64,000 nucleotides of DNA, taken from Pomphorhynchus laevis. Its lineage: Eukaryota; Acanthocephala; Palaeacanthocephala; Echinorhynchida; Pomphorhynchidae. This document shows, in pieces, positions 21,476 to 32,489 of this stretch. The notes beneath the pieces were generated by a model, which was given only the letters and a program-made list of their open reading frames with translations, did not search any database and was not told the origin of the DNA. The first letter of the stretch is position 1; each line of letters opens with the position of its first letter. The translations under genes and the position numbers were made by a program. Location: the NCBI GenBank assembly GCA_012934845.2, contig WNNJ02001796.1, forward strand, positions 1 through 64,000. Reading direction: 5' to 3'.

Positions 21476-21689
21476 TAAATGTACATTAAAAACACTTTCT
21501 GTCTATATGAAAAAAAAATTAAAGTAGCCTTAAATATTTTGAAGATTCGAAGTTATTCGTCTTTTACCACGTCTTTTGATATATTAACGAGAGAGGTAAA
21601 TAAAATGATTAAATGTATGCGCAACATATGAACGTAGTGATTAAAGTTTAGAAACAATTATATATTATGTAGTGCTTTAAATGTACATT

Positions 21690-22000
21690 AAAACCACTTT
21701 TGGTATATACGAATAAAATACTTAAAGTAATTAAAGCACACTTTAAAAAATATTGCAAGGTAATCGAAATTAATACTGGTATAAAACACTATTTCAGTAT
21801 TAATTCTACAAAAGAATTTTTAGAAAAGACAAAAGGAATAAATTTTCAAAATATAAATACATATGATTTTAGTACGCTTTATACAAACCTATATTTAGTA
21901 GATATTAAAGAAGCGTTAGTAAAATTAATTAATCTTGTATTGGGAAAAAGATATACATATATATTTGGAGAATTGGCGAAAAGGCTAAGGCAGTAATCGA
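21690..22000 (+). mobile_element. Penelope-like RT, N-terminal fragment
   Basis: An open stretch encodes FQNINTYDFSTLYTNL, matching the DFSTLYTN motif A of Penelope-like RTs, then DIKEALVKLIN. This is the RT part missing from the 5.3-kb copy, apparently from the same family. It joins directly to an L2-like LINE fragment near 21985. Confidence 0.6.
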
Positions 22001-22625
22001 TTTTAGGATAAAGAAGCAATGAAAGAAGAGACATACAAGAACAGAAGTCGATAAGGGAGCGGATACGGCGGATGTCACGGAGAATTAAGTTAGACGAGCG
22101 GACCTTGTAACGGACAAAGGGTTCAAGGGAAAGGTGATCATCGAAATGGAAGCCTAAGAAAGTGAGATTGTGGACTATGGGGATGATCGATGAGGCAAAA
22201 GATACAGTGGGAGGAGATATGTTTGGTTGACGGGGGAGGTTCCACATTATTTTTTAATTGTCGGGGTTTAGAACAAGATGAAGATTGGAGAGACGTTTGT
22301 AGATAGAAGAAAGACAGTTTGAGGCAGAATTGCCGATATCGTGTATGCGATATGCGGGTGCATGAGCATATATGAGGATGTGATCTGCGTATTGCATGAC
22401 GTTAAAGGAAAAAGGTTTGATAAACGGAGAGAGATCGCCAAGCAGAAGAGAGAAAAGCAGGGTACCTAGGACTGAATCTTGTGGGATCCCGCAAAAGATA
22501 GGGATTGGAGGGGAGGATGATGAATTAGAACAGACGCGAAAGGAACGGTCGGATAGATATGAGGCAAACCATGCTACGGAGGAAGTAGAAAAGCCGTAAT
22601 CATAACGAAGGCGGGAATTTACGTT
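21985..22625 (-). mobile_element. L2/CR1-like LINE fragment (RT palm to thumb)
   Basis: The minus strand reads downstream-to-upstream through the post-catalytic LTFLGFHFDDHLSLEPF block and the region around the MQYADD box. It reaches the start of RT domain 4 (near FQGSVLG-type sequence at about 22470). It is broken by several frameshifts. Both ends abut Penelope-like fragments, consistent with insertion into a Penelope-like copy (the N-terminal RT words resume near 22690). Confidence 0.6.
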
Positions 22626-22689
22626 TTCTTTCTTGTGTACAGTGAAGTTTTTATATAAACAATTATAAAAAAAAAGTTTTAAAAATAGA

Positions 22690-22800
22690 AATACTTACGA
22701 TTTTAGTACGCTTTATACAAATCTAGATTTAGTAGATATTAAAGATGCATTAGAAAAATTAATTAATCTTATATTCGGATAAAGATATACATATATACGT
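22690..22800 (+). mobile_element. Penelope-like RT N-terminal fragment (second copy)
   Basis: It repeats the DFSTLYTNLDLVDIK-encoding segment of 21865-21950 and then stops. It is a short remnant, diverged and interrupted. Confidence 0.5.
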
Positions 22801-22814
22801 TATATATGAAAAAC

Positions 22815-23060
22815 ACCTATTATTACTATCCGTGCATGATAGGCGAGAAACACGTGGGCATGTGTGGAAATTAATAAAGCCTACTACAAATATTCTTGTT
22901 CACCATCGATTTGCAAACAAAGTAATTAATGAGTGGAATGCACTAAGGTGCATTGATATCTCTCGTAGTATATCTAGTAATGCTATCAAGAAAGACATCG
23001 GATCCGATAGAAGGAATTTGCGACTTCTTGTTATCGAATTCTTTATTTATTGACGTTTTT
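22815..23060 (+). mobile_element. CR1-type LINE, C-terminal ORF2 fragment
   Basis: The encoded peptide has the typical end of CR1/jockey ORF2: an RRETRGH motif, then HHRFANKVINEWNAL. It differs from the 42-45 kb family, so it may belong to another CR1 lineage. It is 5'-truncated. Confidence 0.5.
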
Positions 23061-23124
23061 TATCATGTTTTGTAAGCGACACTAGCTTGTAGCTCATTTA
23101 TTACTTTATTCATTTATAATTACA

Positions 23125-23900
23125 ACGCCTATCTAACAAAAATTAAACCATCAAATAAATATAAATACATGGATAAAATTAAATTAATAGAATCCTTAAA
23201 TACTTTGATAAATCAAAATTATTTAAAAGTCGGGACATTTTTATTTAGACAAGTAAAAGGTGTTCCAATGGAAGGTAATAGTAGCCCAATTATAGCTGAC
23301 TTAGTTTTAAGCTTTATAGAATATGAATTTGTTCATAACTGTGTAAAAACTAAATCTAAACAATATAAATATATGAAATATATATTTCGATACATTGATG
23401 ATATATGTGTATTTAATTCTAATAATTTTTATTCAATTAGTGAGCACATTTATCCAGAAAGCCTTATTCTTAACAAAACCAATATTAATGATAAAGAAGG
23501 TGTATATCTAGATATGAACATTAAATTAACATCAATTAAAACTACTATTAATTCATATCGTAAAGATGACATTATTCAATTTACGATAAACATATTTTTG
23601 TATTAGCAAAAATATGAATTAATAGAAAAATATGTTTGCATGACATTCATGCATACCATATAATATAAAATATAATACATTAAATAATGAAATTTTAAGA
23701 ATTGCAACAATATGTAATGATATTGGCTTTCTTCAAAATCATTTAAATAATTTAATAGATACATATTTTAAACTAGGTTACTATAAAAATAACATCAAGC
23801 AGAAAATAGTAAAATATATAAATCAACACAATAATATAAAACATAAATTTAAAATCATTAGCGGAAAATATTTATGGATGAATACTAAATAATATACTTT
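23125..23900 (+). mobile_element. Penelope-like RT copy
   Basis: The start region (MDKIKLIESLN), the GVPMEGNSS box, YIDD and the ISEHIYPESL variant are all readable in one 145-aa stretch. The C-terminal part follows after a break and ends near LWMNTK. A tail follows (23901-24025) but ends after CCGAAACCTAA. Broken at least once. Confidence 0.65.
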
Positions 23901-24030
23901 GTATTAGAATAAGATACTAGATAAACAAATTTCATCAGAGGAAATACGTCATTAGCATGTATTTGGCCCCGCTGATATGTCGGGTAGAGAAGTTAGGGGC
24001 CGAAACCTAATTATATTAAATACGTAGAAA
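23901..24030 (+). repeat. Truncated Penelope-like tail
   Basis: It contains CGGGTA followed by GAGAA, then GGGGCCGAAACCT. It then jumps to the AAATACGTAG part, lacking the CTGATGA strand. The hammerhead-like core is therefore incomplete here. Confidence 0.55.
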
Positions 24031-24121
24031 AATAAAAATAACATTAATTTATATCGTGAAGATAACATTAAATTAACATCAATTAAATAATCCTTAGATT
24101 AGGATAATCTAAGGATTATAA

Positions 24122-24437
24122 TCTGTTGTGCTTGCAAAAACATCAATTATGCAAAGCATAGTCTCATATCAAATAATTTCAAACCCAGTCGTTACAAATA
24201 TTTTGTTTTTGCTATATTTAATTTTTCCAATATACCATAAAAAGGAATTTAACTTTTAGATTCTAATTTTTTTAAAGATTGGAAAATCTGGGGCACCGAC
24301 TAATGATTTTGTTTATCCGTCGTACGTTCTCAGTGATCACCTCAGATATATTCTGAGTGTTTTATTCCGCACAGCCGCGTCCACTTCTAGAGAATGGATT
24401 AACGGCGGCATTTCTCTTGACGGAGAACATCTCCGTC
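24122..24437 (+). other. Extra segment inside the duplicated block, coding-like
   Basis: It is absent from the partner at 8.86 kb. Its right half is less AT-rich and reads in one frame as VYPSYVLSDHLRYILSVL, then REWINGGISLDGEHL, up to a stop just after the junction. No motif is recognised. The partner could have lost it or this copy gained it. Confidence 0.35.
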
Positions 24438-24604
24438 CGCAGAAAGCCACTAAAACGGTATAAGAAATGTGACACACCTTGTGCCAATCAAATAAGCTAA
24501 CTCAACCTATTCTCTCTGCAATACCTACGGATGAGGTTCGATTTGCTTGTCACCGGAAGAATGATTTTCGAACAATATGACGAAGAGTTGAAGAGTGATA
24601 GAAA

Positions 24605-24965
24605 GAGGTGGGACGAGTGTCGTCTAAAAAAGGAGGTTGATGAACGACTGGGAGCCGACAGCGATGAGACGAAAAGTTAAGAGAACATGGCGGAGTTGTA
24701 TGCGGATGTGGATGGTAGGCCAGGAGAGTTGTGCAAGATATGTGGATGTGTGGTCAAAACGACGGAGACGTAGGAGTACTCGAACGGCGAGGTTGATGAT
24801 GCGTTGTAGGGGTAGGATTATGGATTTTGGAATGCTCTTCCTGCCGAAATAATCGATGAAACGTCGGAGATGTAGTTCGAGGCATAGCTGGACAAATCTT
24901 TGCCTGACATGATGAAAATTGATCTCTCTAACGTCTAATGAATTACCAAACAGCATTACAGAAGA
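24605..24965 (-). mobile_element. L2/CR1-like LINE fragment (duplicate of 9040-9395)
   Basis: Same content as the 9.0-9.4 kb fragment. The frame is open over 110 codons here because a short interruption present in the other copy is missing. Confidence 0.65.
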
Positions 24966-25279
24966 TATAGGGTAGTCACGCTGTCCACAAAAGATAAAGG
25001 GATTACAAGGGAGTTATTCCCACCATTCTGGAATAATTGACTTTTACATTTAGTTTGCTTGAATAAATAAATGAACTGGGATTTAAACAATTATAAGTCA
25101 TTTTAAGCAAGGCGTTCAATATACCCAATGATATTAAATGAAGGAAGAAACCTCGTAAATAAAGTTTCTCGATTTGGATATTATATAACACTAGATTTTC
25201 TTATCATACAAAAACAGCAATAGAAAAATCGAAAAGTAACAGAAAAACCAAGAATTCGAAAATACCAAATTAAATGAAA

Positions 25280-25425
25280 ACATTGATTTTTTCATAAAAG
25301 AAAAATCAAGAATTTAAATCTACAGCATTATATATTAAATAATAAATCAGTTATTATTAATACACAAGACAAAACTCGTAGGGCTGTTTAGTCTGCTCAC
25401 ATAGAAAGATAGACAAACAAAAAAA
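25280..25425. other. Short spacer
   Basis: AT-rich, no recognisable feature. Confidence 0.4.
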
Positions 25426-25429
25426 ACCA

Positions 25430-26940
25430 GGTTAAATTGTTGAAATTATCGTTGATCTGAGAGGTATGCCATTCGGATAGTTTGCTGATTAAGATGTCGT
25501 ATCCATTCTAATAATTTTCGTTTGAATATACCAATGTCATGGATAGATATTAAAAAGTCCGGTAACATAATCCAGACGCTAACAGCTCGATGCGAAAGAC
25601 GATATATTCGAGGGCACCTTCCATGATATTAAGTTTTAAGATGCAAACTATGTCCTCGATGCCAGGAACGATGATTCAAACTTACACAATTTATTGGGTA
25701 TCCGTCATAACCTTTAACGATCTTATACGACGCTACTAAATCTAAATACATTAAACGTGACCGGATCGAACACATGCCTAGCATTCTTAGTCTCTCCGCA
25801 TAAGGAAACTGTGCTACTACTTTACATAATCGAGACCCTTGCCTTAATATATTATCAAGTGAATTGATTTCCTCTTTAGTGCACGGAAATGATGATTGAA
25901 TGATGTACTCAATGTAAGGACGAACCAATGCGTTGTACAGTAGCTTAAAACATTCTACTGGCGAATATTTGAAGCAATTCTTCAATAAGTAAAGAACACT
26001 TCGCCCTTTCGAACATATTCTGTCTGTGTTCATACGAGTCTTGAGAGAAGACTGAACAAATGTGCCAAGGTCATGTGTGTGATTTGCTTTAGATACAATG
26101 TTATCGCCTAACATGTAATCAGCATGTATGTCACTCCGACCAAAACGTAAATGGAAACATTTACCTACATTTATTATTACTCCAGTCCGAATACTCCATT
26201 CGTGAATAATTTTTAAATCTTGCTTTAATACAGTAATGTCGCTTTTCGATGTAATTTTAGACAAGATTTTAAGATCATCGGCAAAAGCCAAATACGGACA
26301 GTGTAGCTGTTTTAACAATGTGTTTAGATAAATGTTGAAAAGTAGTGGACCTAAGACAGTGCCTTGAGGTACACCTAATGTAAGTGAACGTAGTGGTGAT
26401 AAACTCGATCCGACGCGAACACGATAAGAACGTTGCGTTAAGAATGCGTGGAGCCAATTTACAATAATCGGATTTATTTTACAGCTCAAAAGCACTTCGA
26501 TGAGATTTTCATGACGTATACGATCCAAAGCCCTACTAAAGTCAATAAAGACACAGTCAACTGCTATCCCGTTAGACACGCCATTAACCCACGCCTCCCT
26601 AGCACAAAGTAAATTAGTTAAGCACGATCGTCCATCAGTGAATCCATGTTGATATGGATTTATCTGATTTGATTGACGCAATAAGTTCACAACATACCTA
26701 TAGATTATCCGTTCGAAAGTTTTACCGACAATACTAGTTAAGCTCACTGGTCTGTAATTTTCAGGATTGTGCATGGCACCCTTCTTAAAAACCGGAACTA
26801 CAATTGCGCATTTCCAGTCCGGTGGTATTTTGCATTTATCAATTGACATTTGAAACAGTTCAGTTAGTGTCACAGTTAGTATGGATCTTAAAGCTCTAAG
26901 CAGAAAGGGATATTTATCATTAGGACCAGAAGATGAATTG
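25430..26940 (-). mobile_element. CR1/jockey-like LINE, reverse transcriptase (414-aa open frame)
   Basis: The largest open RT of this group runs from 26873 to 25629 on the minus strand. Motifs in order are WKCAIVVPVFKKG, NYRPVSLTS, HGFTDGRS, DFSRALDRIRHE, GVPQGTVLGPLLF, the catalytic FADD box (LAFADDLKIL), and the C-terminal LGTF and RSRLMYLDL regions. It lacks the APE endonuclease and is 5'-truncated. The frame remains open upstream for about 60 bp. The C-terminal RGH motif lies right at the end (RSWHRGHSL), followed by a decayed tail to about 25430. The long open frame suggests a fairly recent insertion. Confidence 0.85.
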
Positions 26941-26944
26941 ATCG

Positions 26945-27024
26945 ATAATCGAGCTAGCTAGTTAATATATTATTCAATTAATCGGTTCATAAAAACTGGT
27001 TTAAAAAGGGTATTTATTATTCAC
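26945..27024. other. Short spacer
   Basis: AT-rich, with TTTATTATTCACAG before the SINE-like repeat. Confidence 0.3.
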
Positions 27025-27200
27025 AGTAATGAAGAGTTGTCCCGCTTCATCATCGAAAGCCCCTACGTCTTTCGACCACGCTATCTTGTGACTCTGACGT
27101 GTGCTTACAGAGACGTCAATAGGGAGTACATGCCTGAGGTTTGAACCCCGTACATAGATTTTGCAATGCACACGCCTCTACCATTCGGCCACGCGGGGCC
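27025..27200 (-). repeat. tRNA-derived SINE
   Basis: Read on the minus strand it starts GGCCCCGCG. It has an A-box match TGGCCGAATGG (27191-27181) and a B-box match GGTTCAAACC (27147-27138), about 34 nt apart as in a tRNA. A 110-bp non-tRNA body and an ATT-rich end follow. A second copy lies at 45058-45232 with about 85-90 percent identity by eye. It cannot be a functional tRNA because the acceptor and T-arm context are not kept. The A/B boxes would serve as an internal Pol III promoter. Confidence 0.7.
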
Positions 27201-29160
27201 AATTATTCACAGGAATATATTCTGTACTAGAACACGATATGACTCAATTTAATATCGTTCCAACCAGGGTATAGCACGACAGTAACATGACAGTTTCTCA
27301 TAATATGTTCCTTATAACATATCAGTATAATCTCCAATCCTTATTCTGATACATTATATATATTAATTACTATTCGGTTTACTGAGTTGTAAAAATAAAT
27401 TTGCTTCTTAAAAATCTGAAATTTGGTAAATCTAAGGATTAAAGACAAATATGTCTGACCAGCAATATTAATATTTTTATTTTCTACTAATAATTATTAT
27501 ATTCGAACTTCAAATCAGCATAAAGTAAAGCAGCTTTATAATATAGTTAAAACAAGTTTGATTTATTAGGCACTTACAATGTCTAACAAAGTTATTAAAC
27601 AGCATAAGCTGTATATAGATCTGTTGTATGTTCAAACAGCAAAAACTAGTGCCGGTGATCAATGCCAAAATGTTATATATATTAAAATCTGAACGACAAT
27701 CCTTTGCATCCGATTAATTGATCTTACTTTGCTGCTCGATCACCCCAAAAATCTGTAATTTAGATAATATGCGATTGAGATAACACTCCACGAGTATTTG
27801 GTCGAATTCCACATACCGACAGTTTTGTTGGAATGCATCTTTTTAATAACGAGCCAGCGAGTAAGCCTAATTGTTACATCAACATTACGTCGACAGTAAA
27901 TGCTGCAATAAGCACTTACTTAACAAGTATTTGCCCAAATTCCACATTCCGACTGTTAAACGGAATGCATTCTCTAAATACCGAATCAGCAAGAATCCCT
28001 AATAATTACATCAAAATATTAGTCTTTAGCAACAATGTCATAACGTACGAATCAGGTTTAGAACAGTGACACAACGAAATCATTCCCAAAACCCGTCACA
28101 GTATCGTATCACAGACTTCTACGTTTTTTGCTGCTGTGCGATAATGCGCGGTTCTAGTAGTACCTACCAAACCTTGTATTGGATGTATTCCTGAAAGTTA
28201 TTTGTATTGAAAGTTATTTGCATTAAAAGTTATTTCTATTGCACTAGAAATCATCCATTAAATCATGGAGTATATCAACAGCACCACTCCATGCACACTA
28301 TATACAATATATTAACCAAGATAGTAAAATGGTTGTGTAGAACAACTTCGCACTATCATATCAGATCGTACTTGCTTTTACTCATTTAAATGTGTTGTTA
28401 TAATTAGTTACACCCCCAGTGTTACATCGTGGAGAAAACGGAATGCAGCTGTATATATCCGTCATCACAATGGACGGAACCCAAGTAGTCATTACCCGAT
28501 CGTTTCTGGTAATGAATACTCGTGTATTAAGGCATATCCGAAATAATGGTTTCTATATAGAATATTATTTATACTAGAAATAAACCCTTTCCTTATGTGA
28601 TTACCTTGTTTGCTCAATACCTTCATTGCTCCATCCGAAATAAGAAATGGCATCTCATTTACAATCTAAATTGCTATCTCGGACGCTTAACTAAAATATT
28701 ATAGTCTCATGTGACTAATGTATATATCACTATTACAGTATAAATTACAGTCAACGTGAAAATTACATATTCCTTTCTAAGTATCTCTGAAACTGAATTA
28801 CACCTTTTTTGCTTATTCATCATGAAGTAAGTGTGAATGTATTCACAAGAACATCTGCATTTCGTTAGAGGTACTTAATCGTACTCACTATTTATAAGGA
28901 AGAGATCATTGATTTCGGAAAAGAAATATTAAGAAAATCAAAACTTTGTAATGATGGGGCCTTGTATAAAGCAACAACAGATTTAATATAGCAACTCATA
29001 GGAAGCCAATTTTTCAATACTAATAATTCAATTACAGTTTAATGACAAATGCATATATTCTACCTTTTGTTAAAGAAATAATATATCCGCCCAATAATGT
29101 ATTCCATCACAGGAAAATATTGGGTTATTAAAATTATTTTTTAAGATTAAGATTTATCCA
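27201..29160. other. Intergenic stretch
   Basis: No gene is supported. It contains a diverged direct repeat of about 100 bp: 27795-27895 resembles 27930-28030, sharing AATTCCACAT-CCGAC and GGAATGCAT words. A short triplet of AAAGTTATTTG-type words occurs near 28190-28235. ORFs up to 78 codons lack motifs. Confidence 0.45.
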
Positions 29161-29508
29161 TTTTAAAGCTATATCTATTAAGGATATATTAAGGCTATAT
29201 CTATTAAGGATATATTAAGGCTATATCTATTAAGGATATATTACTGCTATATCTATTAAGGCTATATTAAAGCTATATCTATTAAAGATATATCGAGGCG
29301 ATATCTATTAATGATATATTAAGGCTATATATAAAGGATATATGAAGCTATATCTATGAAGGATATGTTAGGCTATAACTATTAAGGATATATTAACACT
29401 ATATTAAGGCTTTTTAAAGCTATATCTATTAAGGATATATTAAGGCTATATCTATTAAGAATATATTACTGCTATATCTATTAAGGCTATGTTAAAGCTA
29501 TATCAGCT
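29161..29508. repeat. Minisatellite, 26-bp unit, left half
   Basis: About 13 units of AAGGCTATATCTATTAAGG-ATATATT occur with variants. The same array resumes at 32210, so the LINE between them inserted into it. Confidence 0.9.
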
Positions 29509-32205
29509 CCTTGATATCTTCGATCAATTATCTACCGATATTCTCTGCATTACCAAATCCTGGCACTATGCTCTGATGATCTTGATATTCGTAGTCTATG
29601 CCGCTCTGGTTGTTCTCTAGTTAAATCAGCTCGTCAAATTGCATCTCATACATCTACTGCTTCTAACAAGGGCGGTATTGTTGTCATTGCTCGTCACTCA
29701 ACGTCTTTGCGTAAAATTACCGCTAATGTCTATTACACTTTGTTCGAATTACTCATATGCAGATTATCAAGCCTTTCCCTATAAAACTTGTGATTGTATA
29801 CCGTCCAGGCTCAGCTGCCCTTTCACGTATGTACTTTAGCGAGCTTGCAGATATTCTTTCTCACTGTTCATTGTCTTATACTCCTTATTTTGTCCTCAGT
29901 GACTTTAAAATTCGTCTTGATCGCCCGGCTGACTCTGACTCTATCACTTTAACTAATCTTTTTTCTGATTTTAACTATAAATTACTTTCAACAAGCTCCA
30001 CTCATATTCTTGGCGTTGCTCTCGACATCATTGCTGTTCCTAACTGCTTCAATGACTATACCTCCTTGTCGATTACTGATCCTGGTTTGTCCGGTTATTT
30101 CCTTGTCACTCTTACTCTTACTAGTCCCTATTCCAATCCTTCTTCGCCACATCCAACATTAGCCTATGCCCATTCGACCCCGACGTTTTCATCGCTCGTG
30201 CCATACTCCCTGGAACATCCAACATTAGCTACTCCAAGTCGACCCTGGAAACTTCTCGATTTCCCTATTTTATGTTCTGCCTTACTCAATTCTTCACTCT
30301 TTTCACTTCTACTTAAATATCTTTATTCCGATGATCTCTGCATTCTGTTTGATACTGAACTTACGTCGATCCTCAATCACCCTCTGCTTATTCGACCCCG
30401 ACGTTTTCAGCGCTCGCGCCATACTCCCTGGTTTGATTCCGACTGTTGTCTTTCTAAGCGTCGACTCCGTCACTTTTTTCGTGTGTTTACTCGTTTTCTT
30501 AAACGTTCTCTAAGCACACTCACTCCAAGTGTCCGTAATCCTACTTTTCTCTACGCCGTTCACATCTCATTCTTATATGTACTAAGCGTAGTCTCTTTTG
30601 GCGAAATCAACTCGAGTCCTCTTCCAACTCTAAATCTCACTGGAAAATCTTAAACTCAATTCTTTCACGATCACCTACCCCTTCTAATATAAATCCTGAT
30701 AAATTTTCTTCTTAACTACAATCTAACCGTAGCCACACATTTCCTTCCTATTGGAAATGCGCCACTGTTCGTCCTCTCCTCAAAAATCAATTTATTGACC
30801 CCTCACTACCATCTTCGTACCGTCCTATCTTACTTCTCCCAACCCTTTCTAAACTCCTTGAATGTCTCGTTCTCAAGCAAGTTAATACATATCTCTTTTC
30901 CTTTAACTTGTTTCTTCCCTTCCAAGTTGCTTTTCGCTCTAATCACTCTACTGAAATTGCATGTCTTAAAGTTTATAACGACTTACTCATATTGCGCGAT
31001 CATAAATTATGAAGTGTCATAGTTTCTCTTGATCTATGGTCTGCTTTTGACATCGTCGATCACTCGATTCTTCTCAATCGCTTTCGTCATAATTATGGCT
31101 TCTCTTTACACACTGCGGCTTAGTTTTCTTCATGTCTATCAAACCGTACTTTTCGTGTGTGTTCTAACTCATCTCTTTCCCCTCCTTCTTCAATCCCGTC
31201 CAATGTTCCACATGACTACGTATTAGGTGCTTTGCTTTTCTATCTTCTTCTCGGTGATTTGTCTTCTATTTCTCATACATTTGACTTCCATGTTATGCAA
31301 TATGCTGATGACATTCTCATCTACACTCATGCACCACCATATCGTATTGATGATCTTAGTGTTTCCAACTGTCTTGCCTCAATTTTCAATCATCTTTCTT
31401 CTCTTTGTCTTTCTCAGAATCCTAATAAATCAAAAATAATGTGGATCTTTCCTCGAAGTTTCGGCGTAGAACTTCCCTTCGTATCATTAAATTCTACAAT
31501 TATTCCTATCATTGACAATCTCGTTTTCTTAGGCTTCCATTTCGACAAACGACGTTCACTTAAAACTTTTCGTTAGAGATAACTACACTCATCTACCTTG
31601 ATTCTCCGAAAACTCCGTCAAATTCGTAGATTGATCGATTTTCTTTCATGTATGACTCTCATATATACTTTCTTATTCTCAAGACTTGATTACTGTATTA
31701 GTATCTTTTCCAACTCATAAATCCACTCTTCTTCCACTACAACACATCGTAAACGCAGCCGTCCGAATTCTCCTCCGTCTTTATTGTTTTGATCATATAT
31801 CTCACTATCTTGCTTCAATCGATTTGCCTACCATTTATTCTCGTGTTCAAATTCGTCTCCTCATTGCTTTCCGCCTTGTAACTTTTTCTACTTCATTTCT
31901 CAACCTTCCTTTTCTCGAAAATTCTTGCCTGTTTACTGTTCTTTGCTTTCCCGTAATTTCCTTCTTTTACATGTAACAAACTACTCTAGCTATTTTGGCT
32001 TCGACTTCTTCGTCGTGGCTGGCACTTTCGAGAATCATCTGCCCATTCATATACGCCAATCAACTTCAATGTCGTGTTTCAAACGCTAAATCCGGTATCA
32101 TTTAAGCAATTCAAGAAATTTATCAATATGACGTTTTGATGTTTTTAGTTAGTGGACTTGTAAGTGTGAAGTTGGGACGCATTTGCCACTTTAAATAAAT
32201 TATTA
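29507..32205 (+). mobile_element. L2/CR1-like LINE inserted in a minisatellite
   Basis: Order of readable parts: APE-type endonuclease remnants (ILCITKSWH near 29560, VIVYRPGS near 29790, LSDFKIRLD near 29900, SITDPGLSGYF near 30090). An inter-domain linker follows, then RT with DHSILLNRF-type and MQYADDILIYTHAP (31295-31335) motifs, a LVFLGFHFD block (31525), and the LQHIVNAAVRILLRL block. The 3' end is GACGCATTTGCCACTTTAAATAAAT. The 5' part of the endonuclease is missing. The frame is broken in roughly ten places (for example the GVPQG box is lost near 31195), so it is inactive. Confidence 0.8.
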
Positions 32206-32458
32206 TATTAAATTATTAAGGTTATATCTATTAAGAATATATTAGGGATATATCTATTAAGGATATATAAGGCTATATTAAGGCTATATCTATTAAGGAT
32301 ATATTAAGGCTATATATATTAAGGATATATTAAGGCTATATCTATGAATGATATATTAGGCTATAACTAGTAAGGATCTATTAATACTATATTAAGGCCA
32401 TATCTATTAAGGATATATTAAGGCTATATTAAGGATATATTAAGGCTATAGCTATTTA
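32206..32458. repeat. Minisatellite, 26-bp unit, right half
   Basis: It continues the array of 29161-29508 with the same unit, ending before a poly-A run at 32459. It proves that the LINE in between is an insertion. Confidence 0.9.
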
Positions 32459-32489
32459 AAAAAAAACTATTTTTAAGGATTTATTTATT

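Larger units (their letters stand above)
24035..25279. repeat. Segmental duplication block (partner 8776-9715)
   Basis: It is a near-identical partner of 8776-9715. It holds a minus-strand L2-like fragment (24605-24960), with about 315 bp of extra sequence at 24122-24437. It ends at the same base as the partner, after CCAAATTAAATGAAA. Confidence 0.8.

Noticed and set aside
27138-27200. Functional tRNA gene
   Set aside because: A and B boxes are good, but acceptor and T-stem partners do not pair, and the same 175-bp unit recurs at 45.1 kb. It is a SINE-like repeat.
29161-29508. CRISPR-like array
   Set aside because: Units are contiguous 26-bp repeats without unique spacers in a eukaryotic genome; a minisatellite.
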